Below are positions 56,502 through 64,000 of a DNA stretch of 64,000 nucleotides, one piece after another (positions within the stretch are counted from its first letter, which is position 1; each line of letters opens with the position of its first letter). The notes under the pieces were generated by a model that saw only the letters and a list, made by a program, of their open reading frames with translations, searched no databases and was not told the DNA's origin. The translations under genes were made by a program, and so were the position numbers. Origin of the DNA: Blastobasis lacticolella (taxonomy: Eukaryota > Arthropoda > Insecta > Lepidoptera > Blastobasidae); the NCBI GenBank assembly GCA_905147135.1, contig LR990048.1:15918563-15982562 (forward strand). The letters are read 5' to 3'.

Positions 56502-56796
56502 GTTGAAATCTCCATCTAACTTCATTTTGCTCATTATTTGTGGAAAATGTGATATATTTCAATTTGTGCAACCGTTGTATACTTATATATGAATCGTAAA
56601 AGGGTGTTGTTTCACCCTTCCTCCCGAGCCGTAAGTTTTCGCCGTACCAAGACAGCCAGAAGCTTCCGTGGTCGTCATCGTCAAGGATTTTATGTGTTGC
56701 AAGCCTCTCTAATATACGATCACCTTGTATCATTTCTATCCAAGAGGATCTGTCACCGTCGTTGTCCGCGACGTCAGCGAACTCGATTTGTATATA
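56502..56796 (-). pseudogene. Copy B, Methyltransf_FA exon, main part
   Basis: QIEFADVADNDGDRSSWIEM, ILERLATHKILDDDDHGSFW, LSWYGENLRLGRKGETTPFY and WRF then donor GTAAGTT. The first 22 bp of the exon (AHELLQDV) are at 57664-57685, displaced by the MITE. Confidence 0.85.
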
Positions 56797-57657
56797 TGTC
56801 GCAGCCATCTGGTTAAATCAGCCATTTAATGAGAAGGCTAGTCCGTTAATTAATCGCCGGCATTCAATTAAATGTCTAGGCCGATCGTTGATTTATCTAA
56901 CATCACTCAACGTTTAACTAGTTGGCTTATTAAAGCCAGCCTTTTGGAGACGGCTGAAGTAAAATAAGGCAGGTGATTTAAATTTAGTTCAAATTTTATC
57001 AAACAAATCTGGCGTCAGACAGCTCGCACAGCAAGCAATGTATTTTGTTCGTTTTAACTAAATTTTAAATGTGGCACCTACGTGCTTTTAAGTAAGAATT
57101 GACATAACGTTAAGTAAGAGTTAAGATAACTTATTATGTTCATTTTATTTTTATACTTACATTACTTACCTTTAATTAGAAATGCAAAACTTTTAAGTCA
57201 TTTTATATTTAATATTGTTAAATAAGAAAGTGCACTGTTGCTGTTGTTCCTACTACATAGTTACAAGTAGTAAATAAGTTATAAATTTAAAGTTTTTATT
57301 AAATATTTTTACTGAGTAAAATACTGTTATAGGTACACAATACAATTAATTGTATACCTACTTATTTAATATCTTGCCACTAATAATGTTTTATTAAATA
57401 AAAGTGATCTTTATTATTTCATTATCTATTATCTTAAATAAAGTTTACCATTTAAGTTTACCAGCGAACTTATGGTCACTCTAACCAACCATCTGTATAC
57501 CCTTTAACAAAACGGCTAAATAACGTTCAGCCAAGTAGTCAGACGTTACGTTCGACAACTTGGCTAGTTATACTTTAGCCATTTCATTAAATGCCGGCGT
57601 TTAATTAAAGGACTAGCCTTCTCATTAATTGGCTGATTTATCCAGATGGCTGCGACA
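56797..57657. mobile_element. 861-bp MITE inserted in the DM9 copy B exon
   Basis: Inverted ends begin TGTCGCAGCCATCTGG and continue TAAATCAGCC, AATGAGAAGGCTAGTCC, CGCCGGCATT with few mismatches for about 70 bp. Flanked by TATATA on both sides (56791-56796, 57658-57663), a TA-type or longer duplication. The interior is AT-rich with no transposase. Each end contains ATGGCTGCGACA reading outward, which creates a spurious start codon in frame with the exon. Confidence 0.88.
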
Positions 57658-58136
57658 TATATACATCTTGTAACAGTTCATGTGCCTATTAAAGAACCCC
57701 AAGTTATAGTACAGGCTGTTTACACTTTGGCCGGTCTCCGATTTGTACGCGCATCCATAGTGATGCAAGCTCATTTTAAGATGATTATGGATAGGTTGAT
57801 GTGCTGCCCTCTGTGCATAGGAAATATTTCGAGAGCTCTTTCCACGTCTTGCATGTACTACCGCGCTAAAAGGCTTGCGATGCGCGTATAGTTGATAGTT
57901 GATGCCATGCATCTAGATTATGTGGATGTAATATATTCACATTAGGTGAACAGTTCCTCGAAACCACAAAAAATTAAAATTAGATTAGTAAATAGAAATG
58001 CCATGTTGGGCACAAAGAACTGGGAACGCTTGTCGCCACCTCGGCGAATATACGCCACATCTGCGTGACGACAAAGCTACGCGCGCATAGCACTTCTCAT
58101 TAGACATTCTCAGTAAGTCATTACTTATTTGTTTTC

Positions 58137-58425
58137 TGTACTCGATACATTTCCCATGGAAGAGACGGTTGAAAACACATCGCAAACTGCCTGTAAGCAG
58201 GAGATCGTGGACGCATAGCGCGGCGTTGTAGGCAATCAAGTGGAGGAATTGGTGTTGGGATACACAAGCCCATTGGTGGGCTCGATGCCACGGTGTAAAG
58301 CACTGCTTAACTGTCTTACCAATATGCACAAATGATCCCTAAATTGGGCTTTATTTGAAACTTTAACACCAAGGATTCCGATACTTTTCGAATGATAAGG
58401 GGAACGTTCTCGAATCGTCACATTG
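58137..58425 (-). mobile_element. Jockey-type LINE fragment, present only in unit B
   Basis: The minus strand encodes, in shifting frames, SKSIGILGVKVSNKAQFRDH, CLQRRAMRPR and SLRCVFNRLFHGKC. This is the end region of Jockey-like reverse transcriptases (L-D-x-x-Q-R-R-A...S-L-C-V-F-Y-R-x-x-H-G-x-C). Unit A lacks it. Confidence 0.65.
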
Positions 58426-58621
58426 GCACTACTAACTCATTAATCATCATGGGTAGGTACTATAGAAATTGAAGGTAGGAAGAATCGGCAGGGGCAGATA
58501 TTTTATTGGACTTTGGGGCTTTGCCGTCTCGAGATGGTGATGTATGTGATCTATGTAAGCCGTTATGATTTGAGTGTATACCAACTATGTTACAGAGTCC
58601 ACAGATAATGTGGAAGAGCGG

Positions 58622-58838
58622 GTCCCCTCGTAAGTGAGAGGTAACGAGTTCGATCCCAGTGCCGCCATGTAATGTCATGCATACATAAGTTGTCTCTTAC
58701 GGTTAGAGAAAATATCGTGAGAAATATCCAATCTGATTCCCCTGTTAACAGAGTCACAGAGGTCCAATGGTAGTCGCTCTACTGTAATTACCTGATCAAG
58801 GCCAGCCCCGGGCCCTCACACTCGAGAGCACAACCGTG
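58622..58838 (+). mobile_element. SINE-B in unit B
   Basis: GTAAGTGAGAGGTAACGAGT, TCGATCCCAGTGCCGCCATG, AATCTGATTCCCCTGTTAAC, CACTCGAGAGCACAACCG. Its 3' part is shared with 49548-49672, so the SINE predates the duplication. Confidence 0.8.
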
Positions 58839-59806
58839 GGTTTATTATTGTGGTGAGAGTGGTCTATTAGGCACTGGACAAAGTTATGGCGAATGATCCC
58901 CATGAGTGCTGGGGTGGTGTAGTTAGCTGGCTTGTGGGGGGCAGGGCCCTCCATCCGAGGTCAGCCACGTTTACATGCACAATGTACCTACATCAATCGG
59001 AAAATACCCGAAGGTGCTTTGTGGTTGGTCGCTAGCCTGTTGTTGTCTATACCTAAGTATTTCAGAGCTATAGGGTCAATTAAAATACCTATGTTAGTGC
59101 CTACTTAATAGTAATGTGATCACTATGAGGTGAGGCGTCCTTAACTCCCCGCTTTTAGGACATACATCATATGTCGGTGGTAAATAATGCACTTCATCAT
59201 GCAACATTCACGTGGCACGCCTCTGTCAAGCCTGGGTGAGTACCAGCGGCTTATTTCTGCCGCTAAGCATCAATGCTTGCATTGTTGAGTTCTGGATTGA
59301 AGGATGAGCTAGCCAGCGCAATTACAGACATGAGACACTTCATCTTAGTCCTCACAGTGACAATGCACCTGCAGTTCTGCATTTTCGTTGTCTACAACCT
59401 AAAGACGTATGAATGTATGAATCGTAGATGTTATGGGTGACAGTTACCGCTTACCATCGAGTGGGCTGTCAGCTCGTTTGACACTGCGTAGCACTAAAAT
59501 AATTAAGACATTGAAAGGTAATTTTGGAGTCTCCATTCAGTATCAAAGCCATAATTCCATAATGCAGAAGACGTAAATTCCAACAAAATCAACTAACACT
59601 TAAGACGTTACAGGAAACTACGTGTGAATGAGCTGAAAGGCCAATACAGGCTTGCCCTCGGCCCTTGATATCAACTGCAATAGCGCTGCTGGTCGCAGGG
59701 TAGAATATGCGGCGATGTCTGGGCCATGTAACAGTTTCAGCAAAAAAAAAGGGAGTTTATAATGTTGAGACCGTCACCGTCATAGCCTATAGGATCGACA
59801 TGCTTA
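58839..59806. repeat. Segmental duplication unit B, right part
   Basis: Aligns with 49690-50705: TGGTGAGAGTGGTCTATTAG, CCATCCGAGGTCAGCCACGT, GTCGGTGGTAAATAATGCAC, AGGATCGACATGCTTAA. Confidence 0.8.
59213..59500 (+). mobile_element. Poly-A retroposon family E, copy 3
   Basis: CCTCTGTCAAGCCTGGGTGA, AAGCATCAATGCTTGCATTG, TTAGTCCTCACAGTGACAAT, CGCTTACCATCGAGTGGGCT, GTTTGACACTGCGTAGCAC. Orthologous to 50054-50329 through the duplication. Confidence 0.85.
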
Positions 59807-59911
59807 ATAGTAGAGGATTAGATCGCTCCCATACAGAACCGTAAAAAATGGTATAGAGCTATGGGCGTCACCACATTTATTCCTTAAGTAAATCTAAAGT
59901 AGGCGCGACAC

Positions 59912-60040
59912 ACGTACGAGCTTAAAGGACGCGGTTTTTAAGTTCACGAACTTACTCGGCTCGACATGAACGATAGACGTACGAATTAAAACTACGTGGT
60001 TTTTAAGTTCACGAACTTATCCAGGTCGATTTTTATGAAT
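59912..60040. repeat. 65-bp direct repeat containing a palindrome
   Basis: ACGTACGAGCTTAAAG at 59912 and ACGTACGAATTAAAAC at 59977 start two units. Each contains GGTTTTTAAGTTCACGAACT; the near-palindrome AAGTTCACGAACTT is at 59940-59953 and 60005-60018. Confidence 0.75.
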
Positions 60041-60097
60041 TCCGTAAATAAATCGAGTAAATGGCTTCGAATCGCAACAGAAAACAATAAAGTTAAT

Positions 60098-60324
60098 TTA
60101 AATTAAACTAATTTTAAACTTGATTTTAAAATCGTTTGTTAACGTTTCATCTTTATGAGGAAATGAAATCTGCATATTTTCTGGATATGAACCTTCCGTT
60201 GCACCAGTCATCAACATCACCACAACACGAGAGTTTTCTTGCCAAGCCATCTTCCAGAAGTCATTTAGTGTGGCTTTCATCGGATCTTGAGTTACTATAA
60301 ATTTATTCTTGTTATTGAATCCAC
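60098..60324 (-). CDS. Protein tyrosine phosphatase domain exon (partial)
   Basis: After an acceptor (CACCCTGTATAG), the exon encodes GGFNNKNKFIVTQDPMKATL, NDFWKMAWQENSRVVVMLMT then GATEGSYPENMQISFPHKDE and a stop after FKIKFKISLI. The motif order (F-I-x-T-Q-x-P then T-x-x-D-F-W-x-M-x-W then N-S-R-V-x-V-M-L) is the middle of the classical PTP catalytic domain, upstream of the WPD loop and the HCxxGxxR signature. The family's K-C-x-x-Y-W-P after the VML strand is reduced to G-S-Y-P, and the frame then stops. So this is either a decayed fragment or an exon whose true donor lies at GAAG|GTTCAT. No other PTP exon was found in the window. Gene identity within the PTP family is not determined. Confidence 0.6.
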
Positions 60325-61287
60325 CTATACAGGGTGTTTCATAATACATGTGTAAAGCCGTGAACTGGATGGAGTGCTAAACGTATTAAAGCGATAGGTA
60401 CAATTATTTTTTTCGTGCGTAGAATAGTTACCGAGAAAATGACTATCGAACTTTTTCTTTTTCAATGTCGATAATCACATTTTGAAAACGAAAGACCGCA
60501 TCTCTAGAAATCAGTTGTAAAAGATCACTCAAGTTCATAATCAGGTCAATCAACTGAATAATACAATTTTACCAGTTACAGATAGGATATAGGTTTTGTC
60601 CCTTTAAGTCTTTTCTACCTACCGTTTCATATGAGTTTTAAAATTCAATCTAAAGATCACTACGATCAATACCTCAAGTGGCTGGTTAATAAAATTATTA
60701 TTACAAGCAGCTCGTGAGCACTCCGGCACAAAAACAAGACATTTCGATGTTTGTTTCTACTTTAATTTATTTGTTTTTTTTTTGCCTTCAACACAATGTT
60801 GCTCCTAGGTACATAGTCTTCAAACTAATTGCGAAAACACAATAAACATTAATAGGCAAAAAAGTTACAGCTTGATTTCGCGTCTGCGCCATATCTTCTA
60901 TTGTACTAGGCAGTCATGACTGAAGCAGGTGGACTATGTACGGGATACTGATATCACAGGGTATGATTTTAATATTTTTGGAAAGTGCAGCAAAACTACA
61001 CGATATTGTTGTTATACTTTCTTGTCTATTTTTCCACTCAGTCTACATCCTGTTGAATGCATGTGGTGAGCCTTGGCAAGTTTATGCATTTCTCGTGAAC
61101 TTTTCCGCCAGCTCCGAAATAAGGAAAGACGTCATTTCAGTACCTATCTAATAGTAATTATTAAATTCTACTCATGTATGAATTCAAGAAGGTGAATATT
61201 AAATTTGAAAAGCTGAATAAATACCTAGCAACACTATTTACGTAATAGGTACGGTCAGGAGACCCGATTTTACCATTTCGTCAATTT
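60325..61287. other. Intron or intergenic, no supported feature
   Basis: ACAGGGTGTTTCATAATACA beside the PTP exon resembles the edge of an unidentified repeat. The plus frame 60936-61151 has no domain. Confidence 0.3.
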
Positions 61288-61533
61288 ACTAGTAACAGAC
61301 GCTACGATTTGCCTTGAGCCGACCAATCATCAGTTGCAGTCGATACTAATCCTTACGAAGTACAAATAAAGCAGCTTTTACGTTAATACGGATGCGCGGG
61401 CATGCCGTCCTCGGTCGGACGTCCGACCACGTATTCCGCTCTCAAAAGCGACTATTTTATCCTGCGTAAGGATTAGTATCAACTGCAACTAACGGTTGGT
61501 TGGCACCAGAAAAAGGAAACGTCTGTTACTAGT
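61288..61533. mobile_element. 246-bp MITE with bipartite inverted ends
   Basis: ACTAGTAACAGACG (61288-61301) and, after a spacer, GCCGACCAATCATCAGTTGC plus AGTCGATACTAATCCTTACG are mirrored at the right (CGTAAGGATTAGTATCAACT, GGTTGGTTGGC, CGTCTGTTACTAGT). A relic of the same family lies at 22046-22136. Confidence 0.75.
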
Positions 61534-61636
61534 TTTTAGTGTCAACAACGCTTAAGAAACAAACATGTACCTAGTGGCCTAGTGGCAGTACAATTACTTG
61601 TTTTATGCTACGTATTGATCCACCTGAAGACAAGCG

Positions 61637-61770
61637 GTAACCGTCGCCCATAACATCTACGATTTAAGCATTTAGGTTGCAGGCAACAAAAATGCAGAAC
61701 AGCAGATGCGTTGTCACTGTGAGGACTAAGATGAAATGCGTCATGCCTGTATTTGCACTGGCTTATTTTA
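61637..61770 (-). mobile_element. Poly-A retroposon family E, fragment
   Basis: CGGTAACCGTCGCCCATAAC, GGCAACAAAAATGCAGAACA and GTGAGGACTAAGATGAAATG, complement of the 3' half. Confidence 0.7.
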
Positions 61771-63404
61771 TGGACACCCCACGTACTAGGCGCAATAGTA
61801 AGGAGGTCTAAATTATCCGTTTTGTATTTTTTGGTTTGAGGGTTCCGTACAAAAAAATATTGTAATCAATTATGATTTTAATTCAAAAGGTTCATTCATA
61901 GTTTTTACGAAAGTGCACCACCACCTAACTAATAGCAAAGTAGTCTTATTCAAATTACTGTAGCATATTAATGTAGCAAACTCTAATTAATGTAACATCT
62001 TTGTCTTTTTACGAGTTTGCTTTCTCATGTCATGTCTGTCAGTCATGTTTCAGTGTCGCGTAGGTAATCGTACCTATCGTTTTTACGAACATTTCTTATC
62101 AACTAAAAGATTCTTAGTTGATGGAGGTATACCTGTAAATATCCCATGCTTCACCCAATTGGAGAACCTAGGTCACCTAGGTGGAGCACGGACCCAAACA
62201 CCATTTTAGAAATTACTCTCTAGGTTACTGTCATTGTACCAAACTACCCGATAAAATAGTGATAAGCAAATGTAGGCCATCACCGTCATCATGAGGATTA
62301 TTATTAAGCCCACAGTTGGACTCGCTTGAGACTCACTTTATCAAATAAAATCAACATCATGGTGCAACTACCAGGAGTACATAAAACGAGAGAACATAAA
62401 AGGCGAAATAAGTAAGACCCCTAAAACACGGATCCCTAAATAGGAATCCTTTTGCGTGTGCCGTCAAGGTCAAGGCCGGCGCCGGAGCTGTGGCGGCGCT
62501 TTTGACATCAAAATAGAAACTGAAAACTAAAAATAGAATACTTTGGCGGGCCGTTCTTTATTTTGTGCTTTGACCCACGGCGCGGCTTCCATTGACGAAA
62601 TTTGCCTACTTTCGTGTCGTATTCGTTCATTCTGTTTTTAGCTTTTCGCGTGACCGAAATAATTGTTGCGTTGTAGTTGTAGGATACCTAAGTACCTATT
62701 GTGAAGATAACTGTGATAAGAGTGTTAACGATGTGAACGAATGATTTATAGCTTCAGGTACCAGTATTAACGTAGTCTTGTCTGTGTTCAGCGTTCAACG
62801 TTTAAGTATTGTGATAATCATTATTCTGTGCATGAATGCAAGCTAGCAGTAGGCCAAACACCATGGTACCTACCTACTTACGTATGCAATAGCAACCAGA
62901 GCCTGCGTAGTGTTGTGTATCTGTGTGTATGGAGTGTACCTACCTAGCTACGCTACGATACGAGTGCAAGCTTACTTGATAGTTAATACCTATCAGTCAT
63001 CCGAGCCACAATAAAGCAAGAAAGTATGGCACCTGACGCTGTATGTTTTCATAAAATAACTTTAAAAAGGTACGTACCTACATGCTTTAAAGGTCTAGGT
63101 TCTAGCTAGACTTTAAGATATGTTACCTAGCTAGTACCTAATCGTAACGTTAGGAGGTTCTTTTCCGACGGGAAATAGGTAGAAAAGACAACACTTTTAT
63201 CTGTTCATGAAAACATTTAGGTATTTAGTAAAACCTGTCTGTAATCTGTTTCAACAAAACTAGTCTCATAAGTGGTTCCCTACGCTACGTAGGACCCTAG
63301 TTGAGTGAACCATTTTAGTAGGACGTAGTACCTACTTATTTGTGTAGAACGATTTATCAATTGAACGAATTATGTTTTAGTTATGTAGCTATAGGTATAG
63401 GTAT
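61771..63404. other. Intergenic, no supported gene
   Basis: AT-rich with many TACCTA/TAGGTA motifs; no splice-flanked frame recognised. The frame 62027-62209 has no domain. Confidence 0.3.
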
Positions 63405-64000
63405 AGGTAGGGGGCTCCCATTTTCCGTACTTGGACTCAAATTCGGTCCTTTATACGTGACTGAGAGCCGGCTATTGTAGCCAGCCCAGCTCCTTCCAGA
63501 AGTCTATTAGTCTCTTGGGACGTTCACAGACCTCTCGAAAGGACCCTGTTCCTATTGAGGCTTTGGCTCTGTAGTCCTTTAGCTCCTCACACTCCAGGAC
63601 CACGTGAGCTGTCGTTTCCTCAGCTACTAAACATCCCCTGCACAGGGGGCTGTCTGTAGCTCCGATGGTATGCAGTAGTTTGTTCAGGGGGAGGTGTCCT
63701 GTAATTGTACCAACTACTGTTTTAATTTCTCTCCGTTTTAGTTCCAGTAGTTTTTTAGTTAGCTTAGGTGATCTATCGCTCACCACTAACTTAGACTGTC
63801 TGCATCCGGGTGTGTTTTCCCAGCGCTTGTTGTGCTGGTCATTGGTGTGTTTGCTCACCCACGAGCGTAGTGTGTTGAATGAAAGGGGTAGAAACGGGGC
63901 GGGACCGGCAGTCCTCATCCCTGATCCCCTCCTTGCCAGCTCATCGGCAGCATCGTTGCCCATTGAGTTGCTATGACCCTTAATCCATTGTAGAGTGACC
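63405..64000 (-). mobile_element. LINE RNase H domain and 3' end, cut by the window edge
   Basis: The minus-strand frame is open from the right edge to a stop at 63472. It encodes VTLQWIKGHSNSMGNDAADE (the RNase H G-H-x-x-x-x-G-N-x-x-A-D-E motif with its catalytic Asp), LARRGSG, then SWVSKHTNDQHNKRW, LLELKRREIKTVVGTITGHL, the zinc-knuckle-like CRGCLVAEETTAHVVLECEE and DFWKELGWLQ. This is the C-terminal part of an RNase H-bearing insect LINE. The frame is uninterrupted here. The 3' untranslated part (63405-63471) matches 6355-6465. Confidence 0.9.

Larger units (their letters stand above)
54564..57685 (-). pseudogene. Methyltransf_FA/DM9 protein, copy B, broken by two transposons
   Basis: A second copy of the three-exon gene at 48019-49060, same strand and same splice sites. 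Exon parts are: 57664-57685 plus 56502-56796 (Methyltransf_FA domain), 56113-56367 plus about 54935-54942 (first DM9 repeat) and 54564-54860 (second DM9 repeat). An 861-bp MITE with a TATATA duplication splits the first; a 1.17-kb LINE splits the second just before its donor. The coding pieces themselves remain free of internal stops, and residue changes against copy A are moderate. That suggests the insertions are recent or the copy was under selection for a while. The C-terminus is frameshifted after the YEVLTEPKEDID segment and runs on to a different stop. No normal protein can be made unless both insertions are spliced out. Confidence 0.85.

Noticed and set aside
57646..57891. Plus-strand frame starting MAATYI as a gene
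   Set aside because: The start lies in the MITE inverted repeat and the rest is antisense to duplicated non-coding DNA.
60098..60324. Wasp-virus (bracovirus) origin of the PTP exon
   Set aside because: The visible motifs occur in ordinary insect PTPs too; nothing in the sequence favours a viral source.

Overview
The window is repeat-dense eukaryotic nuclear DNA, almost certainly from a moth or butterfly. The evidence is spliced genes with GT-AG introns, an AT-rich background, many tRNA-derived SINEs, RTE and CR1/Jockey-type LINE fragments, a mariner relic, TTAA-flanked elements and foldback MITEs. There is no sign of prokaryotic organisation. Most open reading frames are fragments of transposons or shadows of repeats.

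Four host loci can be supported. (1) 9315-9554 (minus) is a signal-peptide exon of a GH18 chitinase-like secreted protein, with a phase-compatible candidate second exon at 5083-5240. (2) 13280-19362 (plus) is a complete four-exon gene for a 141-residue intracellular lipid-binding protein of the FABP family; its introns are full of SINEs. (3) 48019-49060 (minus) holds three exons of a protein with a farnesoic-acid-O-methyltransferase-like (Methyltransf_FA) domain and two DM9 repeats. A second tandem copy at 54564-57685 is broken by a MITE in one exon and a LINE in another. (4) 60098-60324 (minus) is an isolated protein tyrosine phosphatase (PTP) domain exon.

Layout. 1-9 kb: SINEs, LINE ends and otherwise featureless DNA. 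9-20 kb: the GH18-like exon and the FABP gene. 20-47 kb: a gene desert of SINE families (called A and B here), poly-A retroposons (C, D, E), LINE C-termini, simple and tandem repeats, foldback MITEs, and a mariner relic with a nested palindromic element. 47-60 kb: a direct segmental duplication (about 48.0-50.7 and 54.6-59.8 kb) carrying the DM9 genes, separated by about 3.9 kb of nested transposons. 60-64 kb: the PTP exon, a MITE, featureless DNA, and a LINE RNase H domain running off the right edge.

For orientation: SINE-A has a tRNA-like head starting near GACCTGAGTGGTTCAG. SINE-B has a tRNA-like head near GTCGGTGGCCGAGTGG. C starts TAAGAGAGGTAGGGC and ends in poly-A. D ends in ATG repeats. 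E ends GTTTGTCACTGCGTA plus poly-A. These names are local to this annotation. All family calls are from reading motifs; no database search was run.
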